Below are positions 1 through 10,951 of a stretch of 42,797 nucleotides of DNA, piece by piece. The notes under the pieces were generated by a model. The model was given only the letters and a program-made list of their open reading frames with translations, was not told the origin of the DNA and ran no database searches. Positions within the stretch are counted from its first letter, which is position 1; each line of letters begins with the position of its first letter. Both the position numbers and the translations under genes were made by a program. The stretch covers positions 1-42,797 of the forward strand of contig CALLII010000031.1 of assembly GCA_938009745.1 (NCBI GenBank), in the 5' to 3' direction. Source of the DNA: an uncultured Flavobacteriales bacterium. Its GTDB lineage: Bacteria > Bacteroidota > Bacteroidia > Flavobacteriales_D > CAJJDF01.

Positions 1-981
<981 letters not shown>

Positions 982-1004
982 TTCTGAACCCAAAAGAACT
1001 TATT

Positions 1005-1241
1005 ATGTTATTAGACATTATCACACCAGACACACAACTTTACTCAGGAGAAGTAACTTCAATTACTTTACCAGGGATTGATGGTGATTTGGGAATTTTA
1101 AATAATCACGCACCACTGATTACTAGCTTAAAGAAAGGAACTATCTCTATCATTAAAGAAACTGGTGAAAACGAGTCTTTCGAAACTAATGGAGGAATAG
1201 TTGAAGTGTTGAATAACAAAGTGATTGTATTAGCAGAATAA
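1005..1241 (+). CDS. atpC: F1F0 ATP synthase subunit epsilon, short form
   Basis: 78 aa, LDIITPDTQLYSGEVTSITLPGIDGDLGILNNHAPLITSLKKG; directly downstream of atpD. Confidence 0.95.
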   Translation: MLLDIITPDTQLYSGEVTSITLPGIDGDLGILNNHAPLITSLKKGTISIIKETGENESFETNGGIVEVLNNKVIVLAE

Positions 1242-1264
1242 ACATTAAAAAACTATAAAATTAA

Positions 1265-1298
1265 AGTCCGATTAAGATTTCTTAATCGGGCTTTTTTA
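1265..1298 (+). terminator. Rho-independent terminator after atpDC
   Basis: Inverted repeat CCGATTAAG-attt-CTTAATCGG followed by GCTTTTTT. Confidence 0.85.
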
Positions 1299-1327
1299 TT
1301 TTGCTAAACTTATTTAATTAGTTCAAA

Positions 1328-1849
1328 TCATTTTAGTAGTCCATATCTATAATCATCATGATACTCACCAAGTTTAAAAATAGCTTGTTTAAAGACTCCT
1401 TCTTTTTCAAATCCACACTTTTCTAGCACTCGCATAGAACCAATATTAAAGTCCATTACACTGCCTATAATTCGGTTTATATCTAGATTTTGAAACCCAT
1501 AGTTGCACATTAATGAAACTCCCTGGGTAGCGATTCCATTTCCCCAATATTCTTCTCCAATAAAATAGCCGATTTCAACTGATTTTCGTTCTAATCCAGT
1601 CTGGAAATGAAGCCCAATATTCCCTACAAAAGTACCTTTCCAATAAATGCCGAAAATATGTCCGATTTTTTGTTCATGCGCTTTCGCTATAAATTCTAGT
1701 GCTTTTTCATGAGTATATGGGTTTGGAAAATTATCACTTACGCATTTAAATACATTAGGATTATCTCCAAGTCGAGCCATCTCTTTTGCAATGTTATTAG
1801 TTAACTCACAAAGCTCAATATCTCCTTTATGTATGATTACTTTTTTCAT
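1328..1849 (-). CDS. GNAT family N-acetyltransferase (RimJ/RimL-like)
   Basis: 173 aa; GYFIGEEYWGNGIATQGVSLMCNYGFQNLDINRIIGSVMDFNIGSMRVLEKCGFEKEGV matches the acetyl-CoA binding core of RimJ-type GNATs. ATGA overlap with the upstream protease gene. Confidence 0.9.
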   Translation of the reverse strand: MKKVIIHKGDIELCELTNNIAKEMARLGDNPNVFKCVSDNFPNPYTHEKALEFIAKAHEQKIGHIFGIYWKGTFVGNIGLHFQTGLERKSVEIGYFIGEEYWGNGIATQGVSLMCNYGFQNLDINRIIGSVMDFNIGSMRVLEKCGFEKEGVFKQAIFKLGEYHDDYRYGLLK

Positions 1850-3459
1850 TGCTTAACCAACTTTTTACTAGAAACTCTCCCATCATCAGATTGAACTCTA
1901 ACAAGGTAAATTCCTTTTGGTAAACCGATTAAGTTAATTTCGTAAAAAGTATTCATTTGATCGGGAGAAATAGATTTAACCATCTTTCCATCTAGTTGAA
2001 TAATGGAAATTGATTCAATAATTTCGGTAGTACTTACTGTAATAAAATCATTTGTTGGATTTGGGTAAATAGAAAATTTAAGGCCTATAACCAATTCATT
2101 TATTCCTAAAGCAATCGAATCTAATTCAGCAAGCTCAGAGTCAATTTTACAACTATTTGGTATTCCCCAACCATAAATATTATCTGGATTTGATGCTCTG
2201 TCGGAATTGTTTCTTACTGCATCCATAATTTCAAAACTCGATCGATTTGGGTGGGCTTGTTTTAGGCAAGCTACCATTCCAGTCATAAGTGGAGTGGCAA
2301 ATGAAGTTCCGTTACCAAACCTAGCTGTATCATCCAGCCCTACAAACCAGCACCCTTGTCCAATAGTCACCACATCTGGTTTTATTCTTCCATCAGAAGT
2401 TGGTCCTTCGGAGGAAAAGCCTGCTCTAGTACTATCATATTTTATTGCACCAACACAAAGTACACTGTCAGCATCACAAGGCGAAGAAAGTGTTCCTGCT
2501 CCGCTTCCACTATTCCCAGCAGCTACTGAAATGATGATTCCTTTTCGCTTAGCAATATTTACTCCTTGTACAGCAATGGTTGTACTCCCGTTCATGTCGT
2601 TATAGGAATAGCTTACTTGCAGTGTGTCGAAGTTTCTGTACCCTAAGGAAATACTACAAATATCCGCCCCAATAGAATCTGCTCTTTCTAGTCCTAGAAT
2701 CAAATTAAATTCTTCTACATTTCGTTCAAATCGTCCAATTTCAGTTAAGTAAAAAGCATAATCTGCTTTGGGTGCTGCACCCAAGTAATTACTGTCGAGT
2801 TGGGCAGCAATAACAGAGGAAACAACTGTTCCATGAGAGTTTTTGTGGTAAACATAGCTTGTATTATCCTCAAAATCCCAAGTGTCAATTATTCTTCCAT
2901 CATTTCGTAGAGATTCAAATGCTTTCATTGAATCTAATTCGGGGAAACCTGCATCTAAAACTGCTATTAACACTCCTGTTCCATCCAATCCGTTATCATG
3001 CAAACAAGATATAGTTTTGGTTATTTCCAATTGTTCAAAGGCATTTCCGTAACTTGAGCTATCCGAAGTTGAAACTGTAGAGTTAGTTTCTAAAGTTGCT
3101 AATTCGCCTCTTTGTTGAGGATTTATTACAATAATCTTATCAATAAATTCAAATCTATTAACCAATTCAGTCTCGTTTAGTTTTGATGAAAACTGAACTG
3201 CATTTAACCACCTTGAAGTATTAATTAATTCACCCTCTTTTTTTAATTCAGATAAATAAGAGTTTGAAACGGGAAGATCATAAAAGTCATAACCAAAATC
3301 AGATTTTTGAATTTGAGCTCTAGGAGAAAAAAGAGCAGTTAACTCAGGTTGAGTTAGCTTTTCTTTGCCTTTAAGGAAAATAATATATTCGTTAGATTGT
3401 CCCATTAATAAGAAGGGAAAAAGCGATAAAAAGAGTAATAAAATGCGCGTAATTTTCAT
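1846..3459 (-). CDS. S8 (subtilisin-like) serine peptidase with T9SS type A C-terminal sorting domain
   Basis: Catalytic motifs VLDAGFPELDSM (Asp), NSHGTVVSSVIA (His), GTSFATPLMTG (Ser); C-terminal FSIYPNPTNDFITVS...GLPKGIYLVRVQSDDGRVSSKKLVKQ. Start placed at MKITRILLLFLSLFPFLLMGQS (signal peptide), not the longer ORF start at 3483. Confidence 0.93.
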   Translation of the reverse strand: MKITRILLLFLSLFPFLLMGQSNEYIIFLKGKEKLTQPELTALFSPRAQIQKSDFGYDFYDLPVSNSYLSELKKEGELINTSRWLNAVQFSSKLNETELVNRFEFIDKIIVINPQQRGELATLETNSTVSTSDSSSYGNAFEQLEITKTISCLHDNGLDGTGVLIAVLDAGFPELDSMKAFESLRNDGRIIDTWDFEDNTSYVYHKNSHGTVVSSVIAAQLDSNYLGAAPKADYAFYLTEIGRFERNVEEFNLILGLERADSIGADICSISLGYRNFDTLQVSYSYNDMNGSTTIAVQGVNIAKRKGIIISVAAGNSGSGAGTLSSPCDADSVLCVGAIKYDSTRAGFSSEGPTSDGRIKPDVVTIGQGCWFVGLDDTARFGNGTSFATPLMTGMVACLKQAHPNRSSFEIMDAVRNNSDRASNPDNIYGWGIPNSCKIDSELAELDSIALGINELVIGLKFSIYPNPTNDFITVSTTEIIESISIIQLDGKMVKSISPDQMNTFYEINLIGLPKGIYLVRVQSDDGRVSSKKLVKQ

Positions 3460-3517
3460 AACAAAACTATAACTGGTATTCACTAGTGAAGATACAAAAT
3501 GCTAGTTACAATATGTG

Positions 3518-3525
3518 TATATTTG
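3518..3525 (+). promoter_or_regulatory. Candidate Bacteroidota -7 box (TATATTTG) upstream of rfbC
   Basis: TATATTTG matches TAnnTTTG; lies inside the artificial N-terminal extension of the ORF-track call; no convincing -33 element seen. Confidence 0.4.
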
Positions 3526-3540
3526 CAAAATTGGAAAAAT

Positions 3541-4086
3541 ATGAAGGCAATTAAGACTAAAATAAAAGATTTATTAATTCTTGAACCAGCTGTTTTTGGT
3601 GACGAAAGAGGTTATTTCTACGAATCGTTTAATAAAGATTTATTCAATAAATTGGCAGGTAAAGAAGTGAATTTTGTTCAAGACAATCAATCTATGTCTG
3701 GAGCTAATATTGTTAGAGGACTTCATTTCCAGAATCCTCCATTTGCTCAAGGAAAATTAGTAAGAGTAATAAAAGGTGAAGTGATAGATGTAGCTGTAGA
3801 TATCCGTAAAGATTCTCCTACTTATGGTGAACACGTTTCTGTAAGATTATCTGAAGAAAACAAGTTGATGTTTTGGGTTCCTGAAGGATTTGCACATGGT
3901 TTTTCTAGTTTAAAAGAAGGAACTATTTTTTCTTATAAATGCACTAATTATTACAATAAAGAATCTGAAGGAAGTTTGGCTTGGGATGATTCCGATTTAG
4001 GGATTAACTGGGAAGTAGAAAATCCTATTATTTCTGAAAAGGACAAAAATTCAGATAGTTTCAATCAATTTAAATCTCAATTCTAA
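3541..4086 (+). CDS. rfbC: dTDP-4-dehydrorhamnose 3,5-epimerase
   Basis: DERGYFYESFN, VQDNQSMSGANIVRGLHFQNPPFAQGKLVRVIKGEVIDVAVDIRKDSPTYG, FWVPEGFAHGFSSL are RmlC signatures. Start set to ATG 3541 (MKAIKTKIKDLLILEP). Confidence 0.96.
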   Translation: MKAIKTKIKDLLILEPAVFGDERGYFYESFNKDLFNKLAGKEVNFVQDNQSMSGANIVRGLHFQNPPFAQGKLVRVIKGEVIDVAVDIRKDSPTYGEHVSVRLSEENKLMFWVPEGFAHGFSSLKEGTIFSYKCTNYYNKESEGSLAWDDSDLGINWEVENPIISEKDKNSDSFNQFKSQF

Positions 4087-5204
4087 TGAAGGCTTTCATA
4101 TACATATTGTCATTAAGTATTTGTTTGATAGCCTTTTCGTGTAATCAAAACAAAGCCAAAACCGACCCAAGAATTGAAAACATGTCTAAGGGTGATTCAG
4201 AAGAATCAATTAAAGATTATCAGGATTATATCAATAGTAAATATCAAGTTTTTGCTATTCCATTACCTAAAAAATTAAAGTTTGCTGATGAATTAGTTCC
4301 ATTAGAAAACTTAATGGTTAGAGAGAATTTAGATCGCGAAATATTGGTTAATACTTATTGGCATTCCAATACTTTTTTGCTTCAAAAAAGAGCGAATAGA
4401 TGGTTTCCTATTATCGAAAAGGTTCTTAAAAAGAACAAAATGCCAGATGATTTAAAATACTTAGCGCTTATAGAAAGCGGATTAGATAATGTTGTGTCTC
4501 CAGCAGGAGCAGCAGGGTTTTGGCAATTTATGAAGCCTACAGCTAAAGGGTACGATTTGGAAATTAATAGCTTTGTTGATGAACGTTATAATCTTGAGAA
4601 ATCAACTGAAGCGGCATGTAAATATTTAAAAGCTGCCTACAAACAATTTGGTTCCTGGTCTCTTGCAGCAGCTTCTTATAACATGGGAAGAGGAGGTGTA
4701 AACAACCAACTTAACAAGCAAAAGGTTGATAGCTATTATGAGCTTTATTTAAATAAAGAAACATCAAGGTATGTGTATAGAATTTTAGCAGCAAAGCTAA
4801 TTTTATCTAATTCTAATGATTTTGGGTTCCAAATAAGAAAATCGGAATTGTATTATCCATACAATACTTACTCAATAACTATTGATTCATCAATATCGGA
4901 TTTAGCTCAGTTTGCCATTGATAATGGAACAAATTATGCTACAATGCGCCATCTTAATCCTTGGTTAAGAGGATATGAATTACCTAATCCTATTGGAAAA
5001 AAGTATTCAATTAAATTTCCTAAAGGAGATTTTCATGTGGAAGAGTTTATTGAAGAAGACTCTGTTTTTATGGATTCAGATGAAGAGATTGAAGAAGTAG
5101 AAGATTCAGTTAAGCTGAAATTAGATTCTATTCCTAAGGAGGTAAAGAAGATAGATTCTGTAAAGTCGCAAACAAATATTAAAGAAGTAAAACCAACTAA
5201 ATAA
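4086..5204 (+). CDS. Membrane-bound lytic transglycosylase (MltD-like lipoprotein)
   Basis: SLT domain signature [33 protein letters not shown] and [12 protein letters not shown]; lipobox-like LIAFSC; LysM-like C-terminal segment plus acidic tail. Confidence 0.9.
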   Translation: MKAFIYILSLSICLIAFSCNQNKAKTDPRIENMSKGDSEESIKDYQDYINSKYQVFAIPLPKKLKFADELVPLENLMVRENLDREILVNTYWHSNTFLLQKRANRWFPIIEKVLKKNKMPDDLKYLALIESGLDNVVSPAGAAGFWQFMKPTAKGYDLEINSFVDERYNLEKSTEAACKYLKAAYKQFGSWSLAAASYNMGRGGVNNQLNKQKVDSYYELYLNKETSRYVYRILAAKLILSNSNDFGFQIRKSELYYPYNTYSITIDSSISDLAQFAIDNGTNYATMRHLNPWLRGYELPNPIGKKYSIKFPKGDFHVEEFIEEDSVFMDSDEEIEEVEDSVKLKLDSIPKEVKKIDSVKSQTNIKEVKPTK

Positions 5205-8021
5205 ATGGAAAACCAAACGGAATTTCTCGAAGTATATGGAGCTCGTGTCCATAACCTCAAAAACATAGATATTAAAATTCCTAGGGATAAATTAGTTGTA
5301 ATTACTGGATTAAGTGGTAGTGGAAAATCATCTTTGGCTTTCCAAACCATTTATGCCGAAGGGCAAAGAAGGTATATTGAAACTTTTTCTTCTTATGCTC
5401 GGCAGTTTTTAGGAAACTTAGAAAGACCAGACGTAGATAAAATTACTGGATTAAGCCCAGTAATTTCTATTGAGCAAAAAACAGTAAATAAAAATCCTCG
5501 ATCTACAGTTGGAACAATTACTGAAATTTATGATTTCTTAAGATTGTTTTATTCTAGAGTAGGAGAAGGTTACTCGTTCAATACTGGCGAAAAAATGGTG
5601 AAGTACACCAATGACCAGATTATAGAAAAAATAACCAATGATTATATTGGTAAAAAAGTGATGTTGCTTTCGCCAATTGTAAGAGGAAGAAAAGGACATT
5701 ACAAAGAACTTTTTGTAAAGATTAAAAGGCAAGGATTTATCCGTGCAAAAGTAGATGGAGAAATAATAGATTTGATAGAAGAAGTGAAGCTGGATAGGTA
5801 TAAAATTCACGACATTGATATTGTAGTCGATAGATTAGATGTAAATGCCGAAGCAGAAAATAGACTGAAACAATCGATTGAAACTGCTTTTAAATTTGGT
5901 AAAGGAACTTTATCTGTTCAGGATTTTGAGACAGGAGATGTAAAGTTTTTTAGTAAGTCACTAATGTGTCCTACAACAGGAATCGCTTACGAAGAACCAG
6001 AACCAAACTTCTTTTCATTTAATTCGCCTTATGGTGCTTGTCCTAGTTGTAGAGGTTTAGGAACTGTTCTTGAAATTGACAGTAAAAAAATCATACCTGA
6101 TGATTCACTATCTGTAAAAAAAGGAGGTTTTGCTCCACTTGGAAAATACAGCCAAAACTGGATTTTTAGACAAGTAGAAGCTTTATTGGAAATGGAAGGT
6201 TTTACAGTAAATACTCCTCTTAAAGAAGTTTCGGATGATGTTATTAATGAAGTTCTTTATGGAACTAATAAGCAGTTTAAATTAAAGAATCAAACGGGAA
6301 TTAATGAGAACTCTTCTGGTTTTGAAGGGATTATCAATTTTATTTCTAGATACCAAGAAGATTCATCTAGTTCATTACAAAACTGGGCTAAATCATTCAT
6401 GAACAGAATAAATTGTTCTTCTTGTGAAGGTACTAGATTAAAAAAGGAAGCGCTTTATTTTAAAATAAACGAAAAAAACATATTTGAATTAGCTGATATG
6501 GATATTGCTGATTTAGTTGTTTGGTTCGAGGATATTGAAAAGGATTTAAATAAAAAGCAGCTTAAAATTGGGCAAGAGATAATTAAGGAAATCCGAACGA
6601 GATTAAGCTTTTTGATAGAGGTTGGATTGGGATATTTAACTCTTAACAGAACTTCTAGCACTTTATCTGGAGGGGAAGCACAAAGAATAAGGCTTGCCAC
6701 ACAAATTGGAACTGAGCTTACAGGAGTTTTATACATTTTGGATGAGCCAAGTATTGGTTTGCATCAAAGAGATAACGATAGATTAATACAGTCTCTAAAA
6801 AAATTAAGAGATGTAGGCAACTCAGTTATTGTTGTGGAGCACGACAAAGACATGATGATGGAGTGTGATTATCTTATTGACATTGGCCCAGGAGCTGGTG
6901 TGAAAGGAGGTAATATTCTGGTAGCTACAGAACCCAGTAATTTGGCCAATGTATCGTCTAGCACAACTGATTATCTTAAGGATTTAAAAGAAATTGAAAT
7001 CCCTAAAGAGAGGAGAAAGAACTACGACAAAGAACTTGTTTTAAAGGGTGCAACAGGAAACAACCTGAAGAATGTTACAATTAAAATTCCGTTACAAAAC
7101 ATGGTGTGTGTAACAGGGGTTTCGGGTAGTGGAAAATCGAGTTTGATAAACCAAACTTTATACCCAATTCTTAATGAATACATCTATAATGGAGTTAAAA
7201 AACCATTGCCATACAAAAAGATAGAAGGACTTGAGCACATTGATAAAGTAATAGAAATAGATCAGTCTCCAATTGGTAGAACTCCAAGATCTAACCCTGC
7301 AACTTACACGAATGTTTTTGGAGAAATTCGTTCGCTTTTTGCCGAAATGAATGAATCTAAAATTAGAGGATATAAAGCAGGAAGATTTTCTTTTAATGTA
7401 AAGGGAGGAAGATGCGAAGAGTGTAGAGGAGGAGGAGTAAAAACTATTGAAATGAACTTCTTGCCAGATGTTCATGTGCAATGTGATGTGTGTAACGGAA
7501 AACGATATAACAGAGAAACTTTGGAAGTGAAATACAGAGGAAAATCTATTAATGATGTGCTGTCAATGTCTATTGAAGAAGCTGTAAAATTCTTTGTAAA
7601 TATCCCTAAGATTCACAAGAAACTGGATACATTACAATCTGTTGGATTAGGATATTTAACTCTTGGTCAGCCTTCTACGACCTTAAGTGGAGGAGAGGCT
7701 CAAAGAGTAAAATTAGCAACCGAATTATCTAAAAAAGATACTGGAAATACGTTTTATATTTTAGATGAACCAACAACAGGACTTCATTTCGAAGACATTC
7801 AATTACTACTAAATGTATTGAATAGATTGGTAGATAATGGAAATACAGTATTGGTAATTGAGCATAATATGGACGTAATAAAAAGTTCAGATTATATTAT
7901 TGATATTGGCCCTGAAGGTGGAAGTAAAGGAGGAGAATTACTTTTTGCTGGAACACCAGAAGACTTGGTAAAAGTGAAAAAATCACATACTGGAAAGTAT
8001 TTAAAAAAGGAACTTAAGTAA
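5205..8021 (+). CDS. uvrA: Excinuclease ABC subunit A
   Basis: 938 aa; two Walker A motifs ([24 protein letters not shown]), two ABC signatures ([24 protein letters not shown]), zinc-finger CxxC pairs. Confidence 0.99.
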   Translation: MENQTEFLEVYGARVHNLKNIDIKIPRDKLVVITGLSGSGKSSLAFQTIYAEGQRRYIETFSSYARQFLGNLERPDVDKITGLSPVISIEQKTVNKNPRSTVGTITEIYDFLRLFYSRVGEGYSFNTGEKMVKYTNDQIIEKITNDYIGKKVMLLSPIVRGRKGHYKELFVKIKRQGFIRAKVDGEIIDLIEEVKLDRYKIHDIDIVVDRLDVNAEAENRLKQSIETAFKFGKGTLSVQDFETGDVKFFSKSLMCPTTGIAYEEPEPNFFSFNSPYGACPSCRGLGTVLEIDSKKIIPDDSLSVKKGGFAPLGKYSQNWIFRQVEALLEMEGFTVNTPLKEVSDDVINEVLYGTNKQFKLKNQTGINENSSGFEGIINFISRYQEDSSSSLQNWAKSFMNRINCSSCEGTRLKKEALYFKINEKNIFELADMDIADLVVWFEDIEKDLNKKQLKIGQEIIKEIRTRLSFLIEVGLGYLTLNRTSSTLSGGEAQRIRLATQIGTELTGVLYILDEPSIGLHQRDNDRLIQSLKKLRDVGNSVIVVEHDKDMMMECDYLIDIGPGAGVKGGNILVATEPSNLANVSSSTTDYLKDLKEIEIPKERRKNYDKELVLKGATGNNLKNVTIKIPLQNMVCVTGVSGSGKSSLINQTLYPILNEYIYNGVKKPLPYKKIEGLEHIDKVIEIDQSPIGRTPRSNPATYTNVFGEIRSLFAEMNESKIRGYKAGRFSFNVKGGRCEECRGGGVKTIEMNFLPDVHVQCDVCNGKRYNRETLEVKYRGKSINDVLSMSIEEAVKFFVNIPKIHKKLDTLQSVGLGYLTLGQPSTTLSGGEAQRVKLATELSKKDTGNTFYILDEPTTGLHFEDIQLLLNVLNRLVDNGNTVLVIEHNMDVIKSSDYIIDIGPEGGSKGGELLFAGTPEDLVKVKKSHTGKYLKKELK

Positions 8022-8026
8022 AGACC

Positions 8027-8058
8027 AAAAAAAGCGATTCGTAAGAATCGCTTTTTTT
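8027..8058. terminator. Bidirectional rho-independent terminator between uvrA and aspS
   Basis: AAAAAAAGCGATTC-gtaa-GAATCGCTTTTTTT with A and T tracts on both sides, between convergent genes. Confidence 0.88.
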
Positions 8059-8086
8059 ATGTTTATTTTTTTTGTCTTGATTAAGA

Positions 8087-9832
8087 CTATAAATTTAGTT
8101 TTAAACTCAACTCATCTAACTGAGCATCATCAACATTAGCCGGAGCATCAATCATTACATCTCTACCGCTATTATTTTTAGGGAAAGCAATGTAATCTCT
8201 TATTGATTCAGACCCTCCAAAAATGGAACAGATTCTATCGAATCCAAAAGCAATTCCTCCGTGTGGTGGCGCTCCGTATTCAAAAGCACTCATCAAGAAT
8301 CCAAACTGAGCTTCAGCTTCTTCTTTTGTAAATCCTAATAAATCAAACATTCTAGATTGTATTTCTCTGTCGTGTATTCTAATCGATCCTCCTCCAATCT
8401 CTACTCCATTTATTACTAAGTCATAAGCATTCGCTCTTACAGCTCCTGGGTTTGTGTTTAGTAATTCAAAATCTTCTTTCTTTGGTGAAGTAAACGGGTG
8501 GTGCATGGCATGAAATCTTTCGCTTTCTTCATCCCATTCCAATAATGGAAAATCAAGAACCCACAAAGGAGCAAATACTTTTCCGCCTCTCAATTCCATC
8601 ATGTCTCCCATATGTAACCTCAAGTCGTTCATTTGAGATTGCACCTTAGCGGTATCTCCAGATAAAACCATAATCAAATCTCCAGGTTTTGCTTCAGTGA
8701 TTTCAACCCATTTGGCTAATTCCTCTTGGTTGTAAAATTTATCTACAGATGATTTGAAAGTACCATCTTCATTTACTCTGCAATAAATTAATCCCATAGC
8801 ACCCACTTGTGGTGTTTTTACATAAGCCGTGATTTTATCAATTTGCTTTCTTGTTAAGGTATTTCCGCCTTCCACATTTATTGCAATAATATCTTCTGCT
8901 TCGTCAAATATTTTAAAATCTTTTCCTTTTACAGCTTCAGTAATGTAATTGAATTTCATTCCAAAACGAATATCAGGCTTATCCGAACCATAGTTCAACA
9001 TAGCATCTGCATAAGTCATTCTTTGTACTTCTGGCAATTCTACTTTTAGCACTTCAGTAAATAAATTCTTAATCAATCCTTCAAAAGTTTGTAAAATATC
9101 TTCTTGTTCTACAAAAGCCATTTCGCAATCAATCTGAGTAAACTCTGGTTGTCTGTCCGCTCTTAAATCTTCATCACGGAAACATTTTACAATTTGGAAA
9201 TACCTATCATAACCACTAACCATAAGTAATTGCTTAAAAGTTTGTGGCGATTGAGGAAGAGCATAAAACTGACCTTCGTTCATTCTACTAGGAACAACAA
9301 AATCTCTGGCTCCCTCTGGAGTGGATTTTATTAGAAATGGAGTTTCAATTTCAAGAAACTCCATGTTATTCATGTAATTTCTTGTAGCTAATCCTATTTT
9401 GTGTCTTAAAATTAAGTTTTCTTTTACAGGATTTCTTCTAAGGTCTAAATAACGGTATTTCATTCGTAATTCATCTCCACCATCCGTATTGTCTTCAATA
9501 GTAAATGGAGGAGTTTTAGAACTATTAAGTATTTCTAATTCAGTTACTTCTATTTCAATTTCGCCAGTAGGAATATTCTTATTTTTACTACTTCTTTCAG
9601 TAACTTTTCCTGTAATTTTTATTACAAATTCTCTACCAAGTTTTCTAGCTTGTTCGCACAATTCAGAGTTAGATTCTTCATTAAAAACTAATTGAGTAAT
9701 TCCATATCTGTCTCTGAGGTCAACAAAAGTCATTCCTCCTAAGTCACGAGATTTTTGAACCCATCCACAAAGAGTAACCTCTTTATTTATATCTTCAATT
9801 CTTAATTGTCCGTTAGTGTGCGATCTATACAT
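8087..9832 (-). CDS. aspS: Aspartate--tRNA ligase
   Basis: 581 aa; [105 protein letters not shown]. Confidence 0.99.
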   Translation of the reverse strand: MYRSHTNGQLRIEDINKEVTLCGWVQKSRDLGGMTFVDLRDRYGITQLVFNEESNSELCEQARKLGREFVIKITGKVTERSSKNKNIPTGEIEIEVTELEILNSSKTPPFTIEDNTDGGDELRMKYRYLDLRRNPVKENLILRHKIGLATRNYMNNMEFLEIETPFLIKSTPEGARDFVVPSRMNEGQFYALPQSPQTFKQLLMVSGYDRYFQIVKCFRDEDLRADRQPEFTQIDCEMAFVEQEDILQTFEGLIKNLFTEVLKVELPEVQRMTYADAMLNYGSDKPDIRFGMKFNYITEAVKGKDFKIFDEAEDIIAINVEGGNTLTRKQIDKITAYVKTPQVGAMGLIYCRVNEDGTFKSSVDKFYNQEELAKWVEITEAKPGDLIMVLSGDTAKVQSQMNDLRLHMGDMMELRGGKVFAPLWVLDFPLLEWDEESERFHAMHHPFTSPKKEDFELLNTNPGAVRANAYDLVINGVEIGGGSIRIHDREIQSRMFDLLGFTKEEAEAQFGFLMSAFEYGAPPHGGIAFGFDRICSIFGGSESIRDYIAFPKNNSGRDVMIDAPANVDDAQLDELSLKLNL

Positions 9833-9902
9833 TATATAAGGTATTATTTAGAATCGCAAAGTTAGAAAACTATTAAGAAGAATCAATCGTATTTAATCAA
9901 GA

Positions 9903-10679
9903 TTATAGACAAGGAGTTCTTCCTCCGTCTACAGGTAAGTTAATTCCATTAATATAGCTAGCTAGAGGAGAAGCTAAAAAACCAATAGCATTTGCAACTT
10001 CTTCTGGTTCCGCAATTCTGTTCATAGGAACTATACTTTCCATTCCTTTTTTAATTTCAGCAATAGATTTTCCAGTCTTTTGAGACTTAGCTTCAAATAT
10101 TTCATTTAGTCTACCAGTATTGGTTGCTCCTGGCAATACATTATTAACTGTAATATTGTATTGACCCAATTCATTAGCCATAGTTTTTGCCCAATTAGCT
10201 ACTGCACCTCTAATAGTATTAGATACACCAAGTCCATTTAATGGAGCTTTTACAGAAGTAGAAATAACATTTATAACTCTTCCATAAGGTTGGTTTTTCA
10301 TATTTGGTAACACAGCTTGCACTAATTTATGGTTAGCAATAAGATGTTGGTTAAATGTATTTATAAAGGCAACTGGGTCGGCTTCGGTTATTGGCCCACC
10401 AGCTGGTCCTCCAGTATTGTTCAATAAAATGTCAATTTTTATTGATTTTATTTGTGTACAAGCTTTTTCTAAAGAATCATCATTACTTAAATCTGCAATT
10501 AAGTATGAGTGAGTTTGTCCTTTAGTTGTATCTAACAACACCAAAGTCTTTTTAAGCTTTTCCTCATTCCTTGCCATTAATATCACATTGGCTCCAAGCT
10601 TTGCAAAGTTTATAGCAGATGCCATTCCTATTCCTCCTGTTGCTCCAGATGCTAATGCTGTCTTTCCTGATAAATTCAT
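9903..10679 (-). CDS. SDR family oxidoreductase
   Basis: ASGATGGIGMASAINFAKLGANVILMAR (Rossmann), LLNNTGGPAGG, GFLASPLASYINGINLPVDGGRTPCL. Start moved to MNLSGKTALASG at 10679. Confidence 0.92.
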   Translation of the reverse strand: MNLSGKTALASGATGGIGMASAINFAKLGANVILMARNEEKLKKTLVLLDTTKGQTHSYLIADLSNDDSLEKACTQIKSIKIDILLNNTGGPAGGPITEADPVAFINTFNQHLIANHKLVQAVLPNMKNQPYGRVINVISTSVKAPLNGLGVSNTIRGAVANWAKTMANELGQYNITVNNVLPGATNTGRLNEIFEAKSQKTGKSIAEIKKGMESIVPMNRIAEPEEVANAIGFLASPLASYINGINLPVDGGRTPCL

Positions 10680-10882
10680 GTAGTTTTTTTTAATTCGTTT
10701 CAAATATAGCAATTACACTTTCTATTTTTGACTATAACTATTATGCAAATTTTAATATATCCTTATAAATCATTCATAATTACTTAAAAATTAGAGCAAT
10801 ATGTTTTTATTTAAACAAAAATAAATCAATTTGTTAAAAAAATCATAGTCGTGTTTAAATAAACATTTAATGACAAAAAAGC

Positions 10883-10913
10883 TTGACAAATCTAATTCGT
10901 TTTCTTATTTTCG
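10883..10913 (+). promoter_or_regulatory. Candidate promoter for the giant gene at 10952
   Basis: TTG - 20 nt - TATTTTCG (one mismatch to TAnnTTTG), 39 nt before the ATG. Confidence 0.4.
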
Positions 10914-10951
10914 AGAATTACAACTCAATTTTAACCATAAAATACAATACA

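Noticed and set aside
2207-2605. Plus-strand 132-aa ORF opposite the S8 protease
   Set aside because: Antisense to the conserved catalytic region of the peptidase.
5033-7481. Minus-strand ORFs opposite the transglycosylase gene and uvrA (5033..5350, 5538..5810, 6455..6736, 7158..7481)
   Set aside because: Antisense to well-supported genes; no recognisable domains.
10852-10865. TGTTTAAATAAACA imperfect palindrome upstream of the 10952 gene, considered as an operator
   Set aside because: Short AT-rich palindromes are expected by chance in this AT-rich intergenic region; no second copy near related genes was noticed.
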